A stretch of DNA of 64,000 nt from Mangifera indica (Eukaryota; Streptophyta; Magnoliopsida; Sapindales; Anacardiaceae): NCBI RefSeq assembly GCF_011075055.1, contig NC_058150.1, positions 9,338,330-9,402,329 of the forward strand, given 5' to 3'. Shown in pieces: positions 33,380-45,596 of the stretch. Below the pieces are notes generated by a model that was given only the letters and a program-made list of their open reading frames with translations, ran no database searches and was not told the origin of the DNA. Numbering within the stretch: the first letter of the stretch is position 1; the number at the start of each line of letters is the position of its first letter. The translations under genes were made by a program, and so were the position numbers.

Positions 33380-34446
33380 CATTTGCACTTAAATATTATT
33401 GTAATTGTGGTGGAATTAAAAGTGTCAATATATGATTTATGCACCATTTCATGTTTGACCATCTTGATAGTTTTCTTGTACCAATTATTCTTACATTGAT
33501 TTTTAATGTGTTTGATTTAAATTTTCATCCTATTTTTGCATCAATTTATATTGCATTTCATACATTTTGAATCAACATTGCATAGTTGAATCATTTGGAC
33601 TTATTTATGTTCATATTGAAACAACAAAATGCATAAAAAGATTGACCTAGATTTCGCACAATTCGGAAGATGAATTGCAAAATTGGATCAACCGAATTGT
33701 TGCAAAATTCGATCGACCGAATTCTGAAAAAGTCAATCGACCGAATTGGCTGAATCCCAATGCATAAGGGCAGCATACTTCCATTTTCTTTTCTCACAAA
33801 CCTTCAGCCCTCTTTCGTTTTCTCTTAACTGAATTGCTCCAAGCTTGCCTAAATCTACTTCAACTCCACAATTTTTGCATTAACTCAACTAAAAAAGTTG
33901 TTTCTACTTGTTTTAAGCAAAAAACCCTTTCCAAAAACACCACATTTTGTCCAAAATCATTCCAAATCTCATTAAACCCAAAACCCTAGCTTTTTAAATT
34001 TCATCCAAAATCACCCTAATTTTGTTGATTTTATATCAAATTGACCACAAAATCATCACTCTCAACATCATTCTTCCAGGTTCCAAGCATCAATTTTTAA
34101 ATTTTGGCTTCACATCAAAAACCCCCAAAATTTCATACCCATTTTCAATTTATTCAGAAAAACACCCTTTACGGTCGATCGTTTTGACTTCTGAATATAC
34201 CATTGTCATCTTATCATCATTTACAATTGTGGTGTGCATTTAGTTTTCCAATTTGGGTTCATTTGTGTAAAATTATGATTCTACCCTTATACATACATTT
34301 GACATAACTTTCCATTTTGTCACATTCCAACATGTTTTGTGTGGTATTTCCTCTCTTGCTCTCTGTTTTATCTTTTAAATTTTTCATTTGGTAATTTGTT
34401 AGCATAAGTTGTTAGACTTCATCATATATTCTTATATTTTGCAATT
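33380..34446 (+). other. Spacer between pol and env-like region
   Basis: Non-coding spacer of the SIRE-like element. Positions 33650-33760 hold several CCGAATT/AATTCGG motifs that also cluster in its LTRs. A pyrimidine-rich stretch follows (33780-34030). No gene seen. Confidence 0.55.
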
Positions 34447-35695
34447 ATGGTAAACGCTCGTCGTAGAAGTTCTAGGTGTGCCCCTAGGTCATCTAGAAAT
34501 GTCAGTACTAAATTTTTAGCACCTATCGATCAAGCCAAGCCTTCAGAGTCTCCTTTTGATTAGACTCATTTTTGTTCCGCCTGAGTCACTACGACTTATA
34601 CTGATCGTTATAGTCATCGTGGTTTGTGTAAAACTCGTTCAGTTGATTTTAATTTATTAGCGCAATTCAACCTTATGACCTATTTTGATAGATTCTGATG
34701 GACTCGTTTTGTCACCTTAGGCGGTTATGTTTATCCTACCGTTGTTCATGAATTTTATGCAAACATGGAGTTTGATCGGCTTCATAACGAAGCCACCCTT
34801 TTTGTCTTAGGCCATGATATTCATTCTCTCCTACCAACCTTCATGTCACCTTGGGTCTTCCCATTGTTCGTGGCTCTTTTCTTCCCCTCGAGGGTGGTAT
34901 TTCATTGACCCATTATATCTTGATGCCCTTTAATCTATGACGGGCAATCCTGACCATGATGTCGTTATTCATCCGCCACATAGGCATCTCACTCCATTCA
35001 CTCGTTTCTTTCATAACATTATTGGTTACACTCTTACACTGAAATCTAGTCATTTCAATGAAGTCAGCTGAGTTGACTTCTATCTCCTCTCGCATCTCAT
35101 CCAAAGATCTCCTATAGACCTTTGTCATGTCATTTTTGATCTGATGGTCTCTACTCTCTCCCATCACACCCATTTTTTACCTTATGCACCCATCATCATA
35201 TTAATTCTTTTGGAAGCAAGAGTTTCTTTCCTTGAAAAGCTGGATGTTGAACTAGCTGCTAATCCATATACTGATTCCAACCTCCGTGCTCTGGGCTTTC
35301 ATTAACACAATGATATATGACATCATATTTCTGAGATAATACCTGATGAAGGTAAGGCTATCGACGATCTGGGCGTCGATATTGATGTTGAGCCCCAGAT
35401 ATTTGATGCTCTAGTTGATGACATTGATACTGATGACGATGATGCTGAAGCAAATGAGGATCGAGATTCTTTTGAGTTACAAGCTCATGCTTCTTACAAG
35501 AGATCTAAGATGGCTACTGGAGTAAGTTCATCTACTGAGCAGCCCACCACATTAGCTGTTGATCCTATCTTTCTTTTATCTACTGAGGTTCGCTTTGATT
35601 TTGTCGTTGCTTATGCTAGCATTGTCGATCTTCAAGTCGAGCTTAAGGGTGGCATAGATGAGCTTCTTCATCATTTTCCTCCACTTCCTTCTTAG
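34447..35695 (+). pseudogene. Env-like / post-pol frame of the SIRE-like element
   Basis: A frame opens at ATG 34447 with a basic N terminus ('MVNARRRSSRCAPRSSRN'), then after stops continues with 'FNLLAQFNLMTYFDRF' and 'YPTVVHEFYANMEF', the 'P.LV.EFYANL' type of motif found in the post-pol open frame of SIRE-like elements and in plant-transposon proteins of that kind. Later parts are frame-broken; 35510-35695 is an open C-terminal piece ending 'LLHHFPPLPS', preceded by an Asp/Glu-rich stretch (35390-35460). I see no clear signal peptide or membrane segment, so 'env-like' refers only to position. Confidence 0.6.
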
Positions 35696-35699
35696 TTTA

Positions 35700-36271
35700 T
35701 CTCTATTTTTTTATTATATTTTTGTTATGTATGGACTTTCCTTATATATTCTTATTTTGTTGATCATCTTTATTTAGATATTTTATTCATGTATTGTACC
35801 TTGTTGCTTATATTTGGTCATTTTGATGCTCATTTCTCTACATTGCTCATGCATGTTAATCTTCTTTTGTTTCATTGATTATATCATTTTTATTCATTGT
35901 TTTATTCTTTTTGATAATGACAAAAGAGGAAAAATGTTTGATTGATGATTGATATTGTGGATACTTTGATGTGATTATAGAAGATTATGAGGATATATAT
36001 TTGATTATGATGCAATATTTTATTGATGTTGTGGATATTTTGATGAAAATATTTTATTGATATTGTAGATATTTTGATGAGGATATATTTGATTGATGAG
36101 ATTAATGTTGGATATATATTATTTGTATATCTTTAGGGGGAGGAAACTTGATTTTTTAAGGTAAACTCTTGCAAAATTTTCTTAAAAATCAAGTGTTTCT
36201 TAACTTCAAGGAAATACATTTATTGATATATTTTATAAAATTCTTTGAAGTGCATATGTATTTATCATCAT
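35700..36271 (+). other. 3' untranslated region of the SIRE-like element
   Basis: AT-rich, with loosely repeated 'attgatattgtagatatttt' and 'gatgaggatatatttgattg' units at 35940-36130. No coding frame. Confidence 0.5.
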
Positions 36272-36286
36272 AAAAAAAGAGGAGAT
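36272..36286 (+). promoter_or_regulatory. Polypurine tract
   Basis: AAAAAAAGAGGAGAT immediately before the 3' LTR start TGTTGACTC at 36287. Confidence 0.75.
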
Positions 36287-37728
36287 TGTTGACTCAAGGA
36301 GTCATTATACTCTTGTTTTTATGATAACAAACTAATATGTCCCTAAGCATATTGACTAATGGTTTTACTAGAGTGTAAGTTTAGATTACAAGAATTCATC
36401 TAATACATTTGAAGGAGTTTCAAGATGGAAATAAAGATAAGGCTCAAGTAAAGAATTCTTGAAAATTAAAAAAAAAAATCAAGTTTAGGTAAATATAGTT
36501 GTAATTTGGAGCATTCGTTTTGAATAGAATACTTATTTGCATGTGATAGCTCACTTGAAAACTTATTCTCATATCTTTTACAATTTGGGTTAAAATATTG
36601 TTTTTCAAACTTATTTAAGCCAATTTTTTCACTAACGTTTATTAACTCATTTAAAATAATGAAGTTTTGTGAACACATTTTCATATCTCAAAGTTGGTTT
36701 TCAAAGAATTTTGAAATGTGGGTTAAATTGTCACTTTTCAAAGGTTTAAGGGATAATTGTAAGTTTTTAAAAATTTAGGGGGTAAAATATAATAAAATTT
36801 GGTTGACCAAATTTGACCAGTCGAATTCTTTTATGGTAGCTTCCGAATTATCCTAAAGTCATGTATTTTAGCTTTCAGAAATCAGTTGACCGAATTAGAT
36901 CTGGTCAACCAAATTTTGGTTTGAACTTTCTAACGGCTAGTGCTACTAGGCACCATGGGAGTGTCACGTCACATTCGATTGACTGAATTACATCTAGTCA
37001 ACCGAATTTTACATTTTCTAGAAAATTAAAACAACTAGTTTTTATGCACAACAGTAACTTTCATTATTTTCCCTTATATAAACTCAATCAAATTCATTCA
37101 TAAAGCACTTTTACCACCAAGAACTTTTACATATTTGAGAGCAAATTAGTTTTGAGTTATTCACTTGCAAATTCTCTTCTCTAATCAAAACTATTGTTTA
37201 TACACTTTGTAATTTTATTTGCATTGGGTTGTACTAAGTTTAAACTTTCATATACACTCTTGAGAGAGATTTTTTTTCGAAATCATATCAAAATTCGTAC
37301 TATAAAAGAGTGAAGTTCACTCTTGGAGAGATTAGAAAATTTCTAGTGAGAGAAATTAAGCTTTAACATTTGTAAAGGTTAATAGCACCTTGGAAGTCAT
37401 TTTGTTGTAAAGAAAAGCTTGGTTGAGTTTTTGGTCAACCAAGGATTAGTGGAATACTCCAAGGGAGATAGCTTGGAGAAGTGGATATAGGCCCGGTTAT
37501 GTCGAACCACTATATATCATGTGTTTGATTTTCTCTTCCCTTAAACTTATACTTTGTGTTATGTTCTTTTGATTGTATTGATTATTTGAAATATTCTTGT
37601 CATTTTCATAAATTGCATTAAAAATAGGCAACATGCATTGATATGATTAAATTGGTTTACTTCTTTAATTAGGTAAAGATTATTTTAAATTACCTAATTC
37701 ATCCCTTCTTAGGCAATTCGATCTTTCA
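36287..37728 (+). repeat. 3' LTR of the SIRE-like element
   Basis: About 1442 bp, homologous end to end with 27005-28456, finishing ...GATCTTTCA and followed by the duplicated ATCCT. Confidence 0.92.
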
Positions 37729-37733
37729 ATCCT

Positions 37734-39499
37734 AAATCTATTTTCGTTTTCTTCCCAGAATCATGAGACCCTACTTGTTTATATATAGGCTCTACAACAT
37801 CACTAGGGTTTAAAGATCGTTAGAGAGTCTCATAGGTGCTAGCTCATGTGAAAAAAAAGGATGGAAGAATTTGCAAGAGAAAATTATATGTGAATTTTCT
37901 CTTCTTGCAATAGTCAGCTCTAAAGTTTATAGAATATATCTCAATTTATTTGAGATATTTTATAAGTCTAAGTCTCTTTGTTTATACTTCAACCCTAATA
38001 GTAGGTATTTGCAGTTTGGTCCCAAGTCTTTAATTTTTATTAACTAGGCCCAAAATGTACCTAATATTTTATTCTTAAAAATTATGACACATTTTCAAAA
38101 AACTAAATTCATCATCTTTGGAATGATTCTATGTGATTCACTTTTTGTATATTAAATCATAATTTTTTGAGTCATAACAACCAACCACTTATTGTGTGTA
38201 ACGCATAAATTTCTCAATAAGTTGACAATGAATAAAATTATAATTAATTTACTATTAATCATCTTTTTATTTATGAACTATGGACGACCTCTAAAAAGAT
38301 ATCATTGCCACCCAACAAATAGAGAATCAACGTTAATTTGTTTCAAAACATTTTTAGATTTTTTGAGTTCTTTTGGAGCTAATTGTAACCCTTGAAGACT
38401 TGAAACGACAACATCAACCTATTATGCTGTTGTTTGAACTTTGCCTGGAGATTTCAAACTACTAAACCTCTTCAAAGACATTATAAATTGAGATATAATT
38501 GACAAAATTAGAGAGCTCAATTTCAGAGTTGAGAGTAAGATTGTAGTATAAGAAGGGATACAAGATGTTTTTGAAGAAAGAGAGGGGCTTAGGGAGAATA
38601 TGGTATGAATGGGGAGTACTTATAATTACGAGAATGTAGTGTAGGATTTTTTAAAATCACAAAATAAAATGAGGAAAAAAATTACATATACATTCCAAAA
38701 TTAACACTAAATAATCCATCACGTTGCACTCCCATGTACAATAATCTTAGCTAAGCACCTGGGCTTATTGAACTGAGTTTGACTTGTTCAAGTTTGCATC
38801 CATAAAAAAAATTTTGGGCTTGGGCTCTAACTCTAAGATTTTTTGCTTCGGCTCAATCCATTAAATTGTTTAGGTTTTGGGCCTATTTTGGGTTTGTTCT
38901 TGTAGTTTTAAATACATACAAAAATACCTATACAACTTCCACATATATGAAAACCTTATAAACACATTTTTGTTCACAATGAATTATTGGATCCTATCGG
39001 AGCTCAGGTTTGAAGATTCTCTATTCAAGCTTATGTCTGATAATTTAACAGACAAATTTTGTTTGTCCAAGTTCTTCTGAGACTCTAGTTCTATTTAATC
39101 TATTATTTAATTTTTTAGGTCAAATAATTGGATCTTGGATTTATCCATCTTAATTTATAGACCTAATCTCAGTATTCTAATCACCATCCATGGCTAATAA
39201 AAAAAACAGAATAAAGGCCCAAGAAATTATTCAAGGTGGGTTGGGTCGTCATGCAAATTGTTTATGCATTTATCAGAGGAATAAAACATTATCTAATAAG
39301 GTCCTATGTCAAATAATAATCAAACAGTAACCTCATTATAAGTTTTTTTTTGTTTCAGAAAAATTACATGCATATATTTTTAATATTATATTTATGATAT
39401 ATTATTTTGTGATTATATAATTTTAAATTAATATTAAAATAATGTTTAATCATATACTAATACAATATTTTTTTATCTAATTATATAGTTTAAAATATG
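37734..39499. other. Intergenic region, no supported gene
   Basis: AT-rich. Short open frames (38192-38395, 38877-39080) show no domain. Words such as 'gggcttgggctc' near 38815 and 'ggcccaag' near 39217 resemble hAT subterminal motifs, but no terminal inverted repeats with a flanking duplication were found. Confidence 0.4.
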
Positions 39500-41566
39500 T
39501 GTAACCTCTCCTAACCAATAAGTATGTTACAGAAAAATGGCAAGAGTTCCCTTATTTTAGAGGGTCCGGGGAATATTTTTTCTTTTTAATTATGCCCTGT
39601 AACACTCCCAATTAGCAATTCACACAAACCAGTCCTACTAATCGACTAGATTTTTTGTCAACTTAATCACAATTAATAAAATAAGTACATAATAATAACC
39701 ATCATAAAAATTATCATCCACAGAAACTTTACAACCAATTTTCATAACTAGCAATATAGGTATATATATCCACCAATATCTACATCAAGTATATATAGAT
39801 ATGCATATATTCACATATACATCAAAACATATAAATCAACAAAATTATGGTGTCTTTCTCCCTCTGCCTCATGTCTCACTAACGCTTTCCGGGAACCTTT
39901 GTTGTAACTCTTTACCTGTAAAATATTAAATTAAACGGAGTGAGCGACCACGGCTCAGTAAGAAAATCATACTTAATACTCAAAGTATTTCATACCAGTA
40001 CTAATCTCTTCCATACTCAGCGTGTCTGAGTTATTTACAACAAAATAATTGACACAGGACACGCATTAAACACATATCATAATTCTTTTCTTTCACCCAT
40101 TTATTCATTTCCTTATCATACTGATATGATTCACTCGTTATGATTTATGCATGTATGAGTGCTATGACTTTTCTATTTTCTGATCGTACATTTTTCTGAA
40201 CTCTTTATTAGCCACATAGGCTTGCATGTATGATTCTAATGCAATTGACTTTCATAAAATATTTACTAATTTTTTCTCTCTCTTTTTTTTTTTCAAATAT
40301 TTTCATTGATCGGCTAGACTACATATGACAGTACTTACAGTCACTATGCAACGTACAATTCTCTCTTACACGCATATTTCACTATTTTTTTCTTTGTTGT
40401 CCACACAGTACAGCTCGCGTGTAAGGATTTTAAACATGCTTTCTGCTTTCCTGTATCATATGAGTCATTATAAAACCAAAAATATTTGTTTTCCATTTTC
40501 TGAAAACATGCATAACTTAGAAAATGTTTTACCTCTTTCTTTATTTTTTTTTTCCGAAATCATGCATATGTTATGATTCCTCATGTATGCATGTATAACC
40601 ATAATATGAAATATGTCCATTCATTATTTTCCCATATTCTTTTCACTCTTTATCAAACATCATATTATTTTCTCATGCATTTATATATATCTCATGCATC
40701 AAATTAATTTCAAAATATATAATATAAACTTAATATAAGGGTTATTCCACATATCATACACATAATTAAGTAAAAATTAACCTATATCACATAAAATGAC
40801 ATTTTTGCCCTTATGGCCAAAAATTACATCATGAATCCTAATGAATTTCTTTATCCTTTTAAGCATAAATCACCTTAATTCTAATACCTTACACACTTAT
40901 ATAAGTAAAAGTTATTTAAATAACTTAACTCAAATTACTTCAAGTATGTAAAGTATGTAATTCTTACCTTTTCCTTGGCTAATTAGATGATTTAAGCTTA
41001 CCCTCGTTTTTTTCTTCTTCCTAGCAACCTTAATCAACCAAAAATATAATAATCCATCAAAATCTTAAACTTGACATATCTTAAAAATTAAAGTTTTTAC
41101 CTTAGAACTTACTAGAATGGATAGATCTATACTTTTTATAACTGGAGGCTTTGAAAATTAGGTGGTTTAGCTAGGTTTTTTGATGAATTTTGCTTAAGGG
41201 AAAAATTTAACTAAAATGGTGGAGGCTCTCGGCTAATGAAGAAGAAAATGAATAGGGTATGGGTTTTATAAGCCTTTTGGACCAATTTGCCCTTAACCTT
41301 TTTCATAAATGACTATTTTATCCTTAGCTAATTACCAAAAACCCTTAGCACTACCATATAATTTCAAGTGTGTCATTCAATTTTCATTCCCACTTTATCC
41401 CTTAAATCCTTCTAAAATGTCCATTTTACCCCTTTTAAAAATTATTGCTCATTTAGTAGTTTTCTATAATTCTTTTGTAATTTCTTTAAACAACAAGTTA
41501 TAAAATCAACTCTAAGGGTAATTTTAAAAGTGGAGTTCACCGACATACCTGAATCCGGGTGTTACA
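39500..41566 (-). mobile_element. Gypsy (Tekay/Del-type) solo LTR
   Basis: In plus orientation begins TGTAACCTCTCCTAACCA and ends GGGTGTTACA, the same ends as the LTRs of the intact element at 43283-52778, and is alignable throughout (2067 bp). Flanks ATATG (39495-39499) and ATGTG (41567-41571) match at 4 of 5 bases, so it looks like a complete insertion reduced by LTR-LTR recombination. It has one inverted-repeat unit at about 40396-40414 where the intact element has ten. Confidence 0.88.
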
Positions 41567-42548
41567 ATGTGTGTATATATAGTATTATTTTTTTTTTGGG
41601 TTATAAGCGACTACAATGAATAGCTTTGTACTAATTTGGCTTAGTATGAAAAAGCACATACCATGGCTGAAAATGCAGATTTAATAAAGTTTCAAACACA
41701 ATTGCCAAAACCATCAACCTACCAATGATAGTTACAATAGCTTACTTGGTTCAAAAGTTCTTACGAAGAGGGAGAGTGATACATAATAATTATGAAGTAC
41801 AACTCTTCATATAAAAACTAGCGAAGAAGTGGAGGAAGAATCACTTGACTCTCTTCAAGTTTTAATAGTTTTTTAAATGCTTTTATTTTAATCTTGATTT
41901 TTAATATTTTATTGTTATTTTATTCTTAACCTTTTCTTACCTTTTATTCTTGGTTCCATTCCAAATAAAGGCTAATATATATAAATAAATATTAAAAAAT
42001 AAAAAATTTAATATGAGTTTACTTTATATGCATAATTAATTTTAATAAAACTATTTATATATATTTTGAGTTCATAAATAAATACTCATTTGATGTATAT
42101 CGTCAAATAATTAAATGACTTTGAATAAAAGTTAAAATAACATTCAATTATATAATGACGCATAGAAATTTATACTCAAAATAAATATACATAACATTAC
42201 TCAATTAATTTATCAATAAAACTATACATTTACGTGATGACATAGTATTATTCAAAATTTATATTGCCCTCGAACACGGCAAAACAAGACCGATGTATAT
42301 TTGTTGTGGGGAGTCACAGACTTATAAATTGAGCTGGTATCTTCCACCGTCTTTGTCTTGACTGCTGGACTTGAAGACTCCAAGTATTAACTTTGATTTT
42401 TCAACACCTCAAAATTTCTGTTGAAGCACACAAGCGCTGTAAAGATTTTTGTTAATAAATAGTGGAAGAAAACCATCAATGTTATGCAGCTCCGGTCACT
42501 GAAAAATCTATCTTTTCTACCATAAAATTTGTTGCAGCCATGCAGATC
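41567..42548. other. Intergenic, upstream of the lectin-kinase pseudogene
   Basis: AT-rich to about 42280, then more balanced. A TATAAATT motif near 42325 may be the remains of the pseudogene's promoter. No other feature seen. Confidence 0.4.
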
Positions 42549-43220
42549 ATGAACAATTCATGGTTTGCGCTTTCTCTTCTTTATATTTGCTTCTCTCTCA
42601 AATCTTATGTCTCTTTGGGCGCTGACACCATCTCTGCAAACCAAACTCTCTCCGGTGATCAAACTATTGTCTCTAAACTTCACCACTACAAATCCTCTAG
42701 AAGCAGTTCTTCTAGACGAAGTAGATCTTGTTTTGAGAGTTTTCTGGTAATTCATCAAAATCATTTTGGGAAGGTTTTGATCATCCATCTCATACATGGA
42801 TCCCTGGTATGAGAATGAGACTGGACAAGCGGACTGATAGAAGCCAACGTCTCATCTCGTGGAAGAACATAGAAGATCCTGCAATTCTCTCTTGAGTTAT
42901 CCGATGCTTATTTTATTTTGTGGAATGGGTCTCAATCTCATACTTACTGGTCTAGTGGACCTTGGAACGAGAATGAAAAGTTGTTTGAGGATGTTCCTCA
43001 AATAAGAGCAAAATAAATCTGTGTTTTCAACTATTATACCAGCGAAAATGAGAGTTATTTTACATATTTAGTGAAAAATACTAGTCCCATCGTTTCCCAA
43101 TTACTTATGGATGTTACAAGGCAGGTTAAGCATATGAATTGGTTAGAGCGTACCAACTCTTGGCTTCAGACTTGGGCTCAACCAAATAAAAATTGCGAGG
43201 TACATGTAAGCAAAATATGA
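42549..43220 (+). pseudogene. G-type lectin S-receptor-like kinase, 5' fragment
   Basis: ATG at 42549 opens a signal peptide ('WFALSLLYICFSLKSYVSLG') followed by 'ADTISANQTLSGDQTIVSK', the typical N terminus of plant G-type lectin S-receptor-like serine/threonine kinases of the At2g19130 type. Downstream the lectin domain is recognisable only across three frames: 'NPLEAVLLDEVDLVLRVFW', 'HTWIPGMRMRLDKRTDRS', 'RLISWKNIEDPA', 'AYFILWNGSQSHTYWSSGPW', 'NYYTSENESYFTY' and 'QVKHMNWLE'. Part of the lectin domain just after the start is deleted, and no PAN, transmembrane or kinase region is found. It ends about 60 bp before the intact chromovirus; the sequence beyond that insertion does not resume the gene. 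Confidence 0.85.
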
Positions 43221-43282
43221 ACTGAACAAAGAATTTCCATAACCAAAATTTCACATGATCAGTTCAATCAATATTCATATAC

Positions 43283-45560
43283 TGTAACCTCTCCTAACCA
43301 TTGGGTGTGTTACAGAAAAACGGCATGAGTTCCCCTATTTTAGAGGGCCCGGGGAATATTTTTCTCTTTTTTCATTATGCCCTGTAACACTCCCAATTTG
43401 TAATTCACACAAACCAGTCCTACCAATTGACTGGATTTTTATCAACTTAACCACAATTAGTAAAACAAATACATAATAATAACAATTATAAAAATTATCA
43501 CCCACAGAAACTTTATAACCAATTTTCAAAACTAGTCATATATATATATATATATATATACATTATAACATTTAAGTCAACAAAATTATGGTGCCTTCCT
43601 CCCTTAGTCTCATGTCTCATTAGTGCTCCCCGGGAACCTTTGCTGCATTTCTTTACCTGTAAAATATTAAATTAAACGGAGTGAGCGACTATGACTCAGT
43701 AAGAAAATCATACTAAACACTTAAAGTATTTCATACCAGTATTAATCTTTTATAATTTTTTTTCATACTCAGCGTGTCTGAACTATTTACAACAAAATAA
43801 TTGACACAGAACACACATTTAACACATATCATAATTCTTTTCTTTCACACATTGATTCATCTCCTTATTATACAGATATGAATCACTCATTATGATTTAT
43901 GCATGTATGAGTGTCATGACATTTCTATTTTCTGTTCGTACATCTTTCTTAACTCTTTATCGGTCACACAGGCTTGTATGCATAATTCTAATGCAAATGA
44001 CTTTCATAAAATATTTACTAATTTGTTTCTCTCTCTTTCTCATTGATCGATCTAGACTACATATGATAATACTTGCAGTCACCATACCAAGTATAATTCT
44101 CTCTTACACGCATTTTTTTTTTCTTTGCTATCCACACAGTACAGCTAATATTTTTCTTTGCTGTCCACACAGTACAGCTAATATTTTTCTTTGCTGTCCA
44201 CACAGTACAGCTGATATTTTTCTTTTGCTGTCCACACAGTACAGCTGGTTGTCCACACAGTACAACCGATTATTTTATTTGCTGTCCACACAGTACAGCT
44301 GGTTGTCCACACAGTACAACCGATTATTTTATTTGCTGTCCACACAGTACAGCTGGTTGTCCACACAGTACAACCGATTATTTTATTTGCTGTCCACACA
44401 GTACAGCTGGCGTGTAAGGGTTTTAAGTATGTTTTTCTGCTTTCCTGTATCATATGAGTCATTATGAAAGCATGCATGACTTAGAAAATATTTTTCCTCT
44501 TTCTTTATTTTTTTTTTTCTAAATCATGCATATGTTATGATTCCTCATCTATGCATATATATCCATATTATGAAATATGCGCATTTGTTATTTTCCCTTA
44601 TTCTTTTCATTCCTTCTCAAACATCATGTTATTTTCTCATGCATTTATATATAAATATATATCATGTCTCAAATTAATTTCAATTATACAATATAGGCTT
44701 AATATAAGGGTTATTTCACATAACATGCACATAATTAAACAACATTAACCTATATCGCATAAAATGACATTTTTGCCCTTATGGCCAAAATTACCTTTTT
44801 ACCCTTATGGCCAAAAATTACATCCTGAATCATAATGAATTTCTTTATCCTTTTAAGCATAAATCACCTTAATTCTAATACCTTACATACTGATATAAGT
44901 AAAGGTTATTTAAATAACCTAACTCAAATTTACTTCAAGTATGTAAAGTATGAAATTCTTACCTTTTCTTTGCTGATTTGGTGATTTAAGCTTATTCACT
45001 TTCTTTTCTTCTTTCTGGCAACCTTAATCAACCAAAAATATGATCATCCATCAAACTCCCAAATTTCACATATCTTAAAAATTAAATTTCTTACCTTAGA
45101 ACTGACCAGAATTGACAGATCTACACTTTTTATAACTGGGGCCTCTGGAAATTAGGTGGTTTAGCTAGATTTTTGGACGAATTTTGGTTAAGGAAAGTTT
45201 TTAGCTCAACAATGGAGGTTCTCGGCAAAAAATGGAAGAGAAAATGAATAGAGATAAATTTATAAGCCTATTGGACCATTTTGCCCTTAACCTTTTCCAT
45301 AAATTACTATTTTATCCTTAGCCAATTACCAAAAACCCTTAGCACCACCATATAATTTCAAGTGTGCCCTTCAATTTTAATTCCCACTTTGTCCCTTGAA
45401 TCTTTGTAAAATGACCATTTTACCCCCTTTGAAAAATATTGCTCATTTAGTAGTTTTCTCTAATTCTTTTACAATTTCTTTACACAACAAGTTGTAAAAT
45501 CCATTCTAGGGGTAATTTTGGGAGTGGAGTTTACTGACACACCTGAATTCGGATGTTACA
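43283..45560 (-). repeat. 3' LTR of the intact chromovirus
   Basis: 2278 bp, almost identical to 50479-52778. Visible differences: the AT run at 43538-43561 is short, the inverted-repeat array differs in arrangement, plus single-base changes (for example CCGGG at about 43630 against CCAGG at about 50860). The long open frames within (43892-44467, 44178-44477) arise from the repeat array. Confidence 0.95.
44127..44408. repeat. Inverted-repeat array in the 3' LTR (10 units)
   Basis: Ten units centred on TCCACACAGT. Two arm types occur: GCTGT...ACAGC and GGTTGT...ACAACC. The first units are spaced by 'aatatttttcttt'; the later ones alternate between arm types with 'gattattttattt' spacers. Confidence 0.93.
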
Positions 45561-45574
45561 TTTCTTCCCCCCTC
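45561..45574 (-). promoter_or_regulatory. Polypurine tract
   Basis: GAGGGGGGAAGAAA on the minus strand, directly before the 3' LTR. Confidence 0.85.
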
Positions 45575-45596
45575 AAAAGAATTTCGTCCTCGAAAT

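Larger units (their letters stand above)
27005..37728 (+). mobile_element. Complete SIRE-like Ty1/copia element, decayed
   Basis: LTRs at 27005-28456 and 36287-37728 (about 1.45 kb each, TG...CA), perfect 5-bp flanking duplication ATCCT (27000-27004 and 37729-37733), tRNA-Met-type primer-binding site, gag, pol in copia order (protease, integrase, RT, RNase H), a long post-pol region with an env-like frame, and a polypurine tract. Total size about 10.7 kb. The large size, big gag with coiled coil and the post-pol coding region fit the SIRE/Maximus lineage. Many stops in every coding part, so it is not autonomous now. Confidence 0.9.

Noticed and set aside
34913..35173. Minus-strand open frame in the env-like region
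   Set aside because: Antisense to the env-like coding remnant; no domain.
38192..39080. Two short forward open frames
   Set aside because: No domain, no promoter or splice context, AT-rich chance frames.
44127..44408. Possible CRISPR-like array
   Set aside because: Units alternate without unique spacers, occur in both LTRs of a retrotransposon, and the DNA is plant.
43892..44477. Long repetitive open frames on both strands of the 3' LTR (and 51122-51695 in the 5' LTR)
   Set aside because: Produced by the tandem inverted-repeat array; they lie inside LTRs and differ between LTRs in unit order.
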